Below are positions 21,481-46,097 of a DNA stretch of 46,097 nt, one piece after another. Source of the stretch: Anaeromyces robustus (lineage: Eukaryota > Neocallimastigomycota > Neocallimastigomycetes > Neocallimastigales > Neocallimastigaceae). The DNA lies in contig MCFG01000039.1 of NCBI GenBank assembly GCA_002104895.1, positions 232,501-278,597 on the forward strand, read 5' to 3'. The position numbers and the translations under genes were made by a program. Within the stretch, counting starts at the first letter, position 1; each line of letters opens with the position of its first letter. The notes beneath the pieces were generated by a model. The model worked only from the letters and a program-made list of their open reading frames with translations. It ran no database searches and was not told the origin of the DNA.

Positions 21481-21756
21481 AATATTAAAATTTGAATGAG
21501 TCTTATCAATTTTTATTAGAATGTAGTTATAATAATTATTTAACAATTAAAATATTATTAATAGATTATGCCAATAAAAAATAATACAATTTTGGAATTG
21601 TTTGATAAAGATAAAAATAATAATTATCAATTCTCATGGTCAATTTATTAATAATGATATTAAAATAATTCAATTTATTGATAATGATATTAAAATAATT
21701 CAATTATTAATAAAATATGTCAATAAAAATGATAAATACATAAAAGAAAAAAAAAA
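21481..21756 (+). pseudogene. Frame-broken fragment of the ankyrin-like family
   Basis: The first piece reads LNESYQFLLECSYNNYLTIK then ILLIDYANKK before a stop. One base later the frame resumes as NNTILELFDKDKNNNYQFSW. After a second break it gives FINNDIKIIQFIDNDIKIIQ then LLIKYVNKNDK. These are the same repeat segments as in the gene ending 1.6 kb upstream. At the first break the codons AATAAAAATAAT of the intact gene have become AATAAAAAATAAT, one A longer, so homopolymer slippage explains the shift. No start codon or complete repeat remains. It is best read as a decayed duplicate or former extension of the array. Confidence 0.8.
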
Positions 21757-22216
21757 GCGAAAGATAATAATTATTATTAAAAAAAAAATAAAAAAATAAA
21801 AATAATAATTTAATTATTTTTATTATTTGAAATAATTTCAATTTTTATCATTTTATATTAATCAATAAATTTAATTAATAATTAACTATTAGTACAAGAA
21901 ATTTATTTATTTTTGTAAGAATGTATTCTTATTATAATTATTAAAATTGTAGAAATCTAATAATAATAATTATTATTATTATCATCATCATTATTATTTA
22001 TTATTTTACTAAATAATGTTTACTAACTAACAACTATAAAACATTTTTATTTTTTCAAAACAAAATTACATTGATTTTAAAGAATAGATAGCAAGTGTAT
22101 TTTTAATACGTATCCATCAAAATAAAATATTTTTTTTTTTTTTTTACTTTTCCTTATCTTTGTAAACCTTTAAATATTTAACAAAAAATAAAAAATAAAA
22201 TTTAAATATAAAACAA

Positions 22217-22290
22217 AATATCAAAATACCAAAATACCAAAATAACAAATTACCAAAATAACAAAATAACAAAATAACAAAATAACAAAT
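22217..22290. repeat. (ACAAAATA)n short tandem repeat
   Basis: Units alternate ACCAAAATA and ACAAAATA over about 75 bp, next to a poly-T run. It is non-coding. Confidence 0.7.
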
Positions 22291-22481
22291 TAACAATAAT
22301 AAAACTAAAACTTTTTTTTTTTTTTTTTTTTTTTTATTATTATTTATATTATATTATATATATATATTTTTTTTGCTTTGTTTTGTTTTGTTTGTTTGTA
22401 TTGTTTGTATTATTTTAATTATATTAATTAAATCTATATATGAATAAAATATTAATATATCACTACTCTTATATTTTTCCT

Positions 22482-22517
<36 letters not shown>

Positions 22518-23094
22518 GTAATGTATATAAAATATTTTATTGTTAATTTTTTTTTTTTTTTAAACTTTTTTCTTTAAACTTTTTTCTTTTTTCTTTTACT
22601 ATTTTGTTATTATTGTTTTTTGTTTTTTGTTTTTTGTTTTTTGTTTTTGTTTTTGTTTTTTTTTTGTTTTTTTGATTTTTTGATTTTTTTTTTTTTTTTT
22701 TTGATTTTTTATATAATTATTAATTTTTTTTTATTATATTTTTTATTTACTTTTTTTTTTTTTTTCTTTTCTTAATATAGTTAGTTTTATTTTGTTTTGC
22801 TTTTGTTTTTGTTTTATATTAAATAATTCATTACTAAAAATATTTCTATTCTATTTATGATTTTTTTTTTAGGAGATTTTTAAATATTCTTAATAACTTA
22901 TTTATTTATATAAATTAATAATTTAAAATAATTATTATGACTATTATTATTATTGTTTTAAATCATTATAAAAAAAAAACTTTTAAAAATATATTTTATA
23001 TATTATTTTAACTCAATTAAAATAATTATATTTGATTTTTTTTTTTTTTTTTTTTTTTGATATATGTATATTTTATATTTCAGAAAAAAATAAA

Positions 23095-26000
23095 TTAATT
23101 ATTATCATAGCCGTCTTCATCAGCCATAGACCATAATCTAAGCCATTGTTTAGATTTCATGTTACTAGATGGACCATAGTAACCGTAACATAATGGTACA
23201 AAATATAAGAAGAAACAAATATTAACAATTAAATAAATACCAACAAGAATATTTGTAACAAGTGTTCTTGGCTTGAAGTAACTACCAATATGTTCTAAAG
23301 TAAAACCAATAATGAATATACCAAAGTATACAGCTGGGAAATAGTGATGTAAATAAAGAACACGACCCATAAGGAAGGATGGGAAATAGTGTAATGCCCA
23401 TCCTCCAATGGTTATAAGTGCAGTATAAACATAGTCATCCCAATCATCTTTATAATTTAAAGATATAGATTAATAAAAAAAAATTTTTTTTTAATTAGTA
23501 AATAAGTAATATAAAAAAAATAAATATATTTATTTTTGTACTTATATAATAATACTTTTATAAATACATTTAATATAATATAATATAATATAATATAATA
23601 TAATATAATATAATATAATATTATTTTATATAATATATTATAAAATAAAAATTTTTATTCTTACTTTCAGTCCAACTTGATACATGACATTTTCTTAATA
23701 AAATGTAAATACCAGAAAGAAGACCAACGAAAATAATACAAACAAAGAATGTCCACCAAGTTAATGGATTTCCCATTAAATAGAATTTAATATCTTCATC
23801 ACCAAAACCACAAATACGAACACCAACTAAAGCAAGAGGCCATTGCCAAGCTTCAGAAGTAATACGATCTGGTTCCTTATCTTCATCTGGAGTTAATGAA
23901 TTATTAGTAGTCCACATAGCTACATTAAGATCAATGAAGTTAGAAAGGAAAGATGATCTGAAAGTTTTAACAGGGGCAGCTGGTACTATAATAAAAAATA
24001 TATATAATTTTTATAATTTTTTTTTTTTTTTTTTTAATTTTATAAAATCAAAAAATAAATATATAATTATTTAATTTATTAAAATTTTTCTATTAAATAT
24101 AGAATGATATTTGATATTTATTTAAAAAAAAAAAAAAAAAAAAAAAGTAATAATAATAATAATAATAATAACTTACATAAATCATTCCAATGACTTTCAA
24201 CATTCCAAATATTTTTAGCAGCTGTATTTTTACCATGCATATCACAAACAACTTCAGCTTGCTTGAAACCCCATTCTGGGTAAGAAGCACCTGAAGCTTG
24301 AAGTAAACAACCAGATTGGACATGTCTAAGACGGAAAGTAGTAAATAAAGCATGAATAGTATTACTCTTAGAATCATATTGATCTTTAACAATTTCAACC
24401 TTCCAAAGATCATTAGCATCACCAATAGTAGAATTACCATAACCAGAAACTTCATTAAATTTTTTAGAAACTGGAGCTCTAATGTTGTGACTGTGAAGAT
24501 TTCTCTTGGTTTCAGCATGAACTATTATAATAATTTATTTAAAATATATAAAAATATATATATATATAAATATTAATTATAAAAATTAAAAAGAATAAAA
24601 TATAAACATAATAATTATAGTAATTATAATAATATTTAAGTATTATTATTGTTTATAAAATATCTATAAAAAATAAAATAAAATATTAAATATAATAGTT
24701 ATAATATTAAGAGAAAAAAAAAAACCCTTACCTAATCTAATAATATCACCATCCTTTACATATTCAATTTTGTCATCTGGAACTTGTTCTTCAGTCCATG
24801 GCTTTTTAATATACCATTCATTGTTACCATCCTTGTAACCATATAAAGTTACTTGTTGTTGTTCAGAACCGGTTGGATAACGTTGAACGTGTGAGTGTAA
24901 TAAACCACCACCATAGGAAGTGCTCTTAATAGTAACCTTTGAATTGAAGGCAACATCAAGTGGATTTTGAGAAAAATCGATACCTTCAAGACCAGATTGG
25001 AATAAGGAACTCATATTTGCATCACCAGAACCAGATTTACTTAATATAGTAAAGTGAAGGTAGAAGTTAAACATATAAATACCAACTGGTATAATAATTA
25101 AACAAATGATTCTACCAATCCAATGAAGACAGTAATCGGACTATTAATATAAATAAATATAATAATATTACATTTTAATTATATATTCAATAAAAAAAAA
25201 AATAAAATAAATAAAACTAAATAAAAAAAAAATTAAAAATATGATAAATTTAAATAAAATAAAAACAAATCACTTACAGCAGAGACACCCTTTTTACCTA
25301 AGTAATCCCATAATTCCCAAATAGTATACTATATTAAATAATTAAATAATAATATAAAAATAAAAAAAAATAATATGATAATAAAATATTTAATAATATT
25401 TTAATATTTTAAAATAATAATTAATAATACATTTAGTTTTGTAGATATGGATTTTTTAATATTTAAATATTAATTAAAATTATTTAATTTTATATAAAAA
25501 TAAATATTTTTTATTATACTTACTAAACCAACAAGGGCAATTGAGAATAAACCGACCCATTTAACACTAATTTATAAACATTATATATTATTTAAAAATT
25601 TAATTAAAAAAAATTTTTTTTGTTGTTATTTTAAAATAATATTTATAATAAATATTATTTAGAAATTTGATTACAAAAAAAAAATTTTTTTTTGTTATTT
25701 TAAAACAATACTTACCTAACAACACAACCAAGAGAAGCACCAGTACCAGCTAAAGTTAACCACCAGTTTAAGGAGAATGGACTATTAAAAAAATTATAAT
25801 ATATATATATATTTAATATAGTATATATATTTAATAATTTATTTAAAATTAAATATTTAGAATTATTATTAAAAAATAATATTAAATAATATTTATATTT
25901 ACTTCTTTCTGGCATTTCTTAATCTAGCTAAGAAATAAAAGGTTTGAGCAGTGAAGTAAAGAAGGATTGGATCTAATAAAACGAATTTGGAAATAGTAAG

Positions 26001-27077
26001 GAAAGCATTTTCTATAATTTGTAATATACAATATATAAAAATATTTTTTTATAATAATAATATTATTAGTAAAAAATAATTTGTAATTTGATTAATATTA
26101 AAATTAAAATAACTAATATATATATTAGTTGTTTTAATTATAAAATTTCAAAAAATAATCATTAATATCACATACCACAAATAACCATAAGAGAGACAGC
26201 AATACAAGTTAATTGAGAGAAGTGTAATTCTCTAGCAGTTAAATAAGCTAATGGAGCCATCATAGCACCAAAAGTGGCACAGAAAACTCTCATAAAAGTA
26301 TAATTAAGGTTTTCTGGGAATTTTTTAGCAGAATCCCAATCGAATTGTCCATCATAACCACAGAGCCAACCAGCTAAACCAATTAACATTTTACCAAGTG
26401 GTGGGTGAACATCAAAGTAGAAAGTACGCTTGATATATTCAGAACCGAAGGAACTATATATTTTTATTGAATTTTTATTATTTTTATTATATAATATATT
26501 AATAATTATATAAAATTAATTGTTCAACAATAATATATATAATAACCAAAACTTACCCAAAGTGAGCTTCATCCCAACTAAATTATTATATAAATAATTT
26601 TAAAATATTCATTTTTTTAGTTTAATGTCAAATTAATTAATATAATTAGTAAAAGAAATCTCAATATAATAAAACTTATTAAACTATTTATATTATAATT
26701 TATATTATACATACATAACAATATCAGCTTTAGAAATTTTATAATATCTGGTAAATAAACTAAGAGCAGTTATAACACCAATAATAATAAGTTGTTTATT
26801 GGTTTCAGCTTTAGCCTATTAGTTACATATAATATTTTATTAATTGACGTTAATCATTTTTAATCTTTTTTTTTTTTTTAAGAAAAAAAAAAATTTAAAT
26901 ATTTATATAAATATTAAATATAATTATAATTATTACCTTAGCAGCAGCTGTATTTTTTTCTTTTAATTTTTTATCATCATCATCTTGAATTAAAGGTTGA
27001 GTTTCTTCAGCAGTGGCTTCTTCCTTTCCTGGAATATTTATTCTTTTTCTGAGTTCTTGTTCTTCCATAATATCCAT
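23095..27077 (-). CDS. Dolichyl-phosphate-mannose--protein O-mannosyltransferase
   Basis: Twelve exons in transcript order: 27077-26937, 26815-26715, 26577-26557, 26453-26176, 26011-25903, 25781-25716, 25566-25524, 25328-25278, 25140-24732, 24521-24177, 23985-23665, 23447-23095. They join in frame to 745 residues, the normal PMT size. PMT enzymes transfer mannose from dolichyl-phosphate-mannose to Ser/Thr of proteins entering the ER. The catalytic DE pair lies in IWDEAHFG (Asp/Glu about 83-84), followed by YFDVHPPLGKMLIGL. PFSLNWWLTL, SVKWVGLF and WELWDYLG are PMT landmarks. The lumenal MIR region (about 332-525) starts near LLHSHVQRYPTGSEQQQVT. The C-terminal membrane part has FLMGRVLYLHHYFPAVYF. 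The first 47 residues are hydrophilic and probably cytosolic; a second Met is residue 4. The LHSHxQ.YP.GS.QQQVT.Y.(Y/H)KD.NNEW pattern places it with PMT1/PMT2 types, not PMT4; I lean to PMT2 but cannot decide. Confidence 0.95.
23570..23626. repeat. (TAATA)n repeat in PMT intron 11
   Basis: A pentanucleotide run of about 11 units makes up much of the intron between the last two PMT exons. Confidence 0.75.
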
Positions 27078-27970
27078 TTTATTTTAATTATAGAGGAAAA
27101 AAAATCAAATACAATATTTAATTCTATTTATCTATAAGTATATTTAAAAAATAAGTTTATTAATAAAAACAATTTTTAAATGATATAAAACTATTTATAG
27201 ATAAATAAAAATATTTATTATTAATAATAATTAAATAATAATAATAATAATAATATAATATTTAATCAAATTTTTGCTATTTACTTTTCTTCTATATATA
27301 TAAATAAATAAATAAATAATGAAATAAAATATATAACAAATAATTAAAGATTAAATATCTGATGTATTGTAGATTTTAACTTTTTTCTTTTATTTTAATT
27401 TCTACAAATAAATAATAATTTTTTTTTTTTTTTTTTAGGAATAAAATAATAAAAATATTTTGAATAATATTGCTATTATTATTTAATTTGTTATTGATTT
27501 ATTAAAAAAAATTTAAATTGATGATTATTTTAATAATATTTATTATAATATATTGTTAATATATTGATTTATGGAGATTATTAAATCATTAAAATTATTA
27601 TATATTATAAAATTGTATTACTTAATATATTAGTTACTATTTCTAATATATTGTAATATATATCAGGAATTACAATTACATTCTATCTTAAAAAATTATT
27701 ACTGATGTTATTTTTTAGTCAACTAAAAAAAAAATTTTCTAAAATTATGATTATTATTACTATAATTATATTAATCTATTTATTATTTAAAATTAACTAT
27801 ATTTAATATATATTTATATAAAATATCATTTATACTAAAAAATATATATTTATTAATAATAATTAATATTTTTCTTTATTATTCACTTTTTATAGTTAAA
27901 TATTTATATATATTTAAGAGTATTGGTATCATTTATATATTTAGTAGGATATGATTTATTACTATTATTT

Positions 27971-28110
27971 ATTCTTAATTTATTATTAACTATACTATTA
28001 TCGATATTAATTTTTTATTCTTAATTTATTATTAATTATACTATTATCAATATTAATTTTTTATTCTAATTTTTATTATTACTATACTATAATTGATACT
28101 AATTTTATTA
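27971..28110. repeat. 46-bp tandem repeat, about three copies
   Basis: ATTCTTAATTTATTATTAA recurs at 27971 and 28017 and in decayed form at 28063, each followed by a TACTATTATC(G/A)ATATTAA-like block. Confidence 0.7.
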
Positions 28111-28273
28111 TTACTATTACTATTATTAATTTATTTGAATAATTATAGATAAAATATATGGCTTTTTAAATATTTTTAAATAACAATATGAATGTATGAT
28201 TGTTTTTAATATATTACAAAAATTGACTATAAAATATAAATCTTTTATCTATATCAAATATATAGTACCTTTT

Positions 28274-28350
28274 TGTATTTTATTTGATTTATCAATATTT
28301 ATTATTTTTATTGTATTTTATTTGATTTATCAATACTTATTATTTTTTAT
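28274..28350. repeat. 38-bp direct repeat, two copies
   Basis: GTATTTTATTTGATTTATCA occurs at 28275 and 28313 and is followed by closely matching sequence. Confidence 0.7.
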
Positions 28351-30419
28351 TATTTATATATTATTCCTTTTAATATATTTATATATATTTCATAGATATA
28401 GAAATTTTTAAAATATTTTCGAAATATTTAACATATTACACTAAATGAAAACAAGTAATTTGCTTATACTATTTCATAACTTATATATTTTTCATAATTA
28501 AACATTTTATAATAAAATAATTAAATATTTTACCTTGATGAATTTAGTTTTAATTTTTAAAATTTTATATATTATTTTATTTTAATTTAAGCAATTACTT
28601 CTTTTTAATTTTAATTTTAAATAAGAAATAATTCGTTAATTTTTTATTTGTTTTATATTTTTATTATTGATTATTAATTTTATTTTTTAATTTTACTTTT
28701 ATTTATATTTTATTTTTTTTATTACTATACTAAACTGTATTTTTCTTTTTTAATATAACCCTATTATATCTTTAAAAAAATACAATTTATTATATTTTTT
28801 TTTGCTTAAGAATTTTTATTTAAAAAAAAAAAAATCAATTCTTTTTTTTTATAAAATTATTCTCTTTACTTTTTTTAAAATATTTTTTTTTAAAAAAAAA
28901 AAAACAAAAAGATATTTAAAAAGTATTTATTTTAAACTGGAATTAATTAAATGAATGAAAATAATATAATTTAAATAACTTTATTTTATATAACTTAAAT
29001 ATTAACAATAATACTAATAATAATATTTTTATTTGTTATTAATTAATGCTAATAAATATTAAATATTAAATATTAATAATAATATTAAGATTTTAATATA
29101 TGAGCATATCATAATATATTTATTATTAAATTATTTTTATATACATTTATTTAAATAATGAATCATAATAATACAAATTCACCTCATTTAATTAAAAATT
29201 TATTTAGATATTATTTATTTATTCACTTATATATATATTTATTTATTTATTATTTACCTTGTTAATTTAGTAATTAATATTATACTAATATAATTAAACA
29301 TAAAGAATTATGTTATCAAATAGAATTAATTTTAAACGAAAAAAAAAAAAGAAAATTCACCCATAAAACATAAACACATCAATACGTTATTTAATATATA
29401 CATAATACAATACATAATACATTTTGTATACAATGATTCAAAAAATTAATATAATTTTAATCCCTTAAATAACACAAAAATTTATAATATTATAATTCTA
29501 CATAATCATTCATAACTGTAATTCTATATAATAATAATATATATAAAATCCAATTTATTAAAGCAATGTATTATAAATCAATAATCATTAATCTCATAAA
29601 ATTTTATTACTAAATTATTATTCCATTAAAATAAATAGAAACTTGAATATCGCCATTAAACATAAATATTAGATAAAATAAATTCAATATTTAAAATAAT
29701 TTTGAATTTTACCTTTTAAAAAAAGATAAAACTCAAAATAATTTTTAAGCACAAGCACAGGGATAAATTAATGTTTTTTTTTTTTTTTTTTTTCATAGAA
29801 TATATCATTAATTTAATTGTATTTAGTTTTTGTTATCATATATCTGTTTTGATACTTAAGGTTACACTAAAGGTATATTATTTTTGTGAAAAAAAAAAAG
29901 AAACTGATTCAAAAATTTATCTCAATTTAAAAATATGAAAATATAATGTTATATATATAAATGACTTTTTTTAAAAATATAATTAAAAAATCTTTCAAAA
30001 ATTATAATTTAGTTTTATTATTATTATTAATTATTATTCATTATTGGTTTATTATCAATATAAAAGTATTTAAATATTAAATAATATAATATATAAAAGA
30101 TAAAGAATTCTTATTTATTATAATATATTATTAAGACTTATTTTTATTTATTATTTTTAAAACACTGATATATTAAATATATTATATATTAATATATTAT
30201 ATATATTAATAATAATAATAAAAGAGATAATTTTTGGTTCAAGTTTTTTTCTATTTTGTATTACATTCTATGAATAATTTTCAAGTAATGTATATAAATG
30301 AAAAAAAAAAACTTTAATTTATAATAAAATTTTCTCAAATCTTATATTTATTTTAATAAACTTATTTTTTGTACATTTATTGGATATTACCAAAACCTTA
30401 ATTATTATAAAATAAATTA

Positions 30420-30506
30420 AATGTTGTGGTTTCTAAGTTTCATTATTCATCAGCTAAATTGAAAATAGAATTTTTTAAACACACAAGAAAAAGAAAAACT
30501 AGGTAA
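30420..30506 (+). pseudogene. Coding-like relic, possibly the tail of a FLYWCH zinc-finger domain
   Basis: Twenty-eight codons read NVVVSKFHYSSAKLKIEFF then KHTRKRKTR and a stop. Residue use (several V, S, H, R) is unlike chance AT-rich translation. The form is that of the end of a FLYWCH-type zinc finger (a beta strand, then a His region, then a basic helix), but the second His expected two residues on is Tyr or Ser here, and no FLYWCH start was found upstream. A further open piece, NEFYRLKLKPVKSIKQS, follows near 30690. The family call is a guess; decayed coding DNA is more likely. Confidence 0.25.
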
Positions 30507-31049
30507 TTATGAAATAATGAATAATAATAATGAATATTTATCATAATTAAATAATAATAATCATATTCATAAATCATGAAAGAAAATAATAAATAGTTTC
30601 ATTTTATAATGATTTACTATTATTAAATTATTCTATTTGTCATTTCTATGAAGATAAAACAAGCAGAAGTTAAAAAAACAAATAAATTGTAATAATGAGT
30701 TTTATCGACTGAAACTAAAACCAGTAAAAAGTATCAAACAATCATGAAAATTTGATTAGTAATGAATATTTCAAAAACATATATATATATATATACACTC
30801 ACACAATTCATTTGTACACAATTATCAAATATCCAAATATCCATGTGTTATTAATAATTTTTTAATGTATAAATTTTACTTTTCTTCTATATTTAATTTA
30901 TATATATATGTGTGTGTGTAAATAGCTAACCAGTATAATTTATAAAAATAATTATTTAAATAAATAACATTCAATGAATATTTAGAAAGATATATATAAT
31001 ATAAAAAAAAATTATATTTATAAAAAAAAAACATATATTCATGACTCAT

Positions 31050-31055
31050 TATTTA

Positions 31056-31142
<87 letters not shown>

Positions 31143-31143
31143 T
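31050..31143. repeat. Compound (TTA)n-(TTTA)n microsatellite
   Basis: About six TTA units run directly into about 18 TTTA units. The same two motifs are joined, in the opposite order and much longer, in a DOCK intron at 42944-43506. Confidence 0.85.
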
Positions 31144-32506
31144 TGTTTTTAATATTTTATTATTATACTATTATTTTTATATAATATATAAATATATTTG
31201 ATTTGAATATATGCTTAATGGATTATGATTGTTTTTATTGCTATATTATTTAAAATATTATTTTTATTGTTATATTATTTATTGGTATTATCATATTAAT
31301 AATTAATATTTAATTGTTTGTTCATTTATTTCTTTTGTATATATAATTCGTTTTAATTCGTTTTGTTTAATTTTATTTAAAATTTTTTCTCATTCATTTA
31401 ATTTATATATAATTTTTTTTTAATATCTTTTATTTATATAATTAGTAATTGTTAATATAAATATTTTAATTAACTTTCATTTGGGTTTTAGATTTAAATG
31501 TTTAAATTATATTTATATTTTTAATAAAGATTTTATTATATAAAAGAATTCTTTTATATATTTTTGATTTGATTATATTTTTAATAATAATACCTAATAA
31601 TTCCTATACTTATAATACAATTTTCAGTACAAATTATTTTATTTAATTTTTTATATCTCTCATAAATAAACAAATAAATAAATAAATGACAAAATAAATT
31701 ATATAACATTGAAATATTATTTCAGTTATGTAAACCGTTTTTGAAAAAAAAAAAAATAGATATTTTTTTTCAATAAATAGAGTTTAAACTTATACATAAA
31801 AGATGTCATTCATAATATTTCTACAGTATTTCTAAAAGAATTATTATATATAGCAACATAAAAAATATTGATAATAAAAATTCAATATCAATTCATCTAA
31901 AATCGTTAATAAAATTTACTACCCATTTCTTTTTTTCTATTTTTTTCTTGAAAAAAGAAATGAATAGTATATGTGTAACTCAAAAAAAAAAAAAAAAACT
32001 TTCGTATAAGAAAAATTATAGAGAAAGAAAATTAAAGAAATTTTTATATTTAAAAAAATACTAAAATAAAAAAATTAAAGAAAGTTTTTTATAAATAATA
32101 AGATTCATTATAAAAAAAAATGTTATAAAAATAATTTTTTTTAGCATTTTAACATTTTACATATTAATATATTGATTATTTTATTATATATAATTATTTT
32201 AAATCCCATGAAAATTATTAATTATTAGATTTAAAATTTTTAAAGTTTATTGCTTAAATATTTTCATGGAATAATAATCTTATTTTTAATACATAAATAA
32301 TAATATTTATGTATTTATAAATAAAATTACCAGAATAAAAATAAAGTTATAATAATAATGTAATATATTAAAAATTTTAATAAAATAAAAAAAAATATGA
32401 AATAAAATAAAATAAAAAAATAAAAAAATAAGAAAAAAAGAGAATTAACAGCAAGTATATTATTAAATATTAAATTCTTAACTAAAAAAAATAATATTAC
32501 TTTAGA

Positions 32507-45932
<13,426 letters not shown>

Positions 45933-46097
45933 TTAATCCTGTTTTTCTTTTTTCGCTGAACTTGTTATTTTCACAATAAGACCCCATTTTTCTTTTAACC
46001 ATGTATCTATTGTTGTTACACCCTTCTCTGAATAATTTAATGCAATAACTAATTGATTTAATAAATTTAAAAGTCTTTTATTAATAGTTGCACTTCC
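45933..46097 (-). CDS. C-terminal fragment of an unidentified protein (partial at right edge)
   Basis: The minus strand is open from the window edge to a TAA at 45933-45935, giving 54 residues: it opens GSATINKRLLNLLNQLVIAL, then has NYSEKGVTTIDTWLKEKWGL and ends IVKITSSAKKEKQD. Base composition is clearly richer in C and G than the flanking DNA and residue use is protein-like, so this is very likely the last exon or its end. TIDTWLKEKWGL looks like a conserved segment but I cannot name the family. It is convergent with the DOCK gene. Confidence 0.6.
   Translation of the reverse strand, partial: GSATINKRLLNLLNQLVIALNYSEKGVTTIDTWLKEKWGLIVKITSSAKKEKQD

Larger units (their letters stand above)
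19870..23094. other. 3.2-kb intergenic region between convergent ankyrin and PMT genes
   Basis: It begins with a polypurine (GAAAAA)n stretch after the ankyrin stop and then alternates long T and A runs. It contains the ankyrin relic at 21481-21756, an ACAAAATA-type repeat at 22217-22290 and a (TTTTTTG)n stretch at 22615-22680 ahead of the PMT 3' end. No other gene is seen. Confidence 0.6.
27078..32506. other. 5.4-kb divergent intergenic region (PMT / DOCK)
   Basis: Both flanking genes start at its edges, so it must hold both promoters. No intact gene is seen. Long frames such as the one at 28196-28411 are AT-rich tandem repeat translations. It contains a 46-bp tandem repeat, a compound TTA/TTTA microsatellite and a coding-like relic at 30420-30506. 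Confidence 0.65.

Noticed and set aside
28196-28411. 71-codon plus-strand reading frame
   Set aside because: It spans a 38-bp direct repeat, consists of I, F, L and Y residues, and has no splice or family support.

Overview
The window looks like nuclear DNA of an anaerobic gut fungus (Neocallimastigomycota, the Piromyces/Neocallimastix/Anaeromyces kind). This is inferred from four things seen in the sequence: non-coding DNA made almost entirely of A and T; dense short introns with GTAAGT/GTAAAT-type donors and TAG acceptors; long Asn runs and AAT/TTA/TTTA microsatellites; and a giant intronless ankyrin-like gene whose repeats (NNIILELNEKD..G.YPLLWAC) are of the kind I know from that phylum. 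No assembly or species label was available, so the assignment is an inference.

Layout, left to right. (1) 1-561, minus: 5' part of a secreted protein with two LysM-like modules, running off the left edge. (2) 562-9726: 9.2 kb of AT-rich DNA without an intact gene, holding tandem repeats, hairpins and decayed coding-like fragments, one of them resembling a MULE-type transposase. (3) 9727-12815, plus: six-exon phosphatidylglycerophosphate synthase (PGS1 family, two HKD motifs). (4) 14833-19869, plus: 1,678-residue ankyrin-like protein, with a frame-broken relic of the same family at 21481-21756. (5) 23095-27077, minus: 12-exon protein O-mannosyltransferase (PMT family, MIR domain). (6) 27078-32506: 5.4 kb divergent intergenic region with repeats and a possible FLYWCH-type relic. 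(7) 32507-44434, plus: 35-exon DOCK-family Rho GEF of the DOCK-C/D (zizimin-like) type, with DHR1 and DHR2. (8) 45933-46097, minus: C-terminal 54 codons of an unidentified gene running off the right edge.

The genes do not form one pathway. PGS1 supplies anionic phospholipid for the mitochondrion-derived organelle, PMT O-mannosylates secretory proteins in the ER (the LysM protein could be a client, but that is only inference), and DOCK activates Rac/Cdc42-type GTPases. Exon structures were assembled by hand from splice sites, reading phase and family similarity. All PGS1, PMT and DOCK junctions keep the frame with GT..AG introns. The best candidates for something undescribed are the ankyrin gene (an exact 537-bp internal duplication, Asn and Asp/Ser tracts, and a relic copy next door) and the decayed, unidentified coding fragments in the long gene-free stretches.
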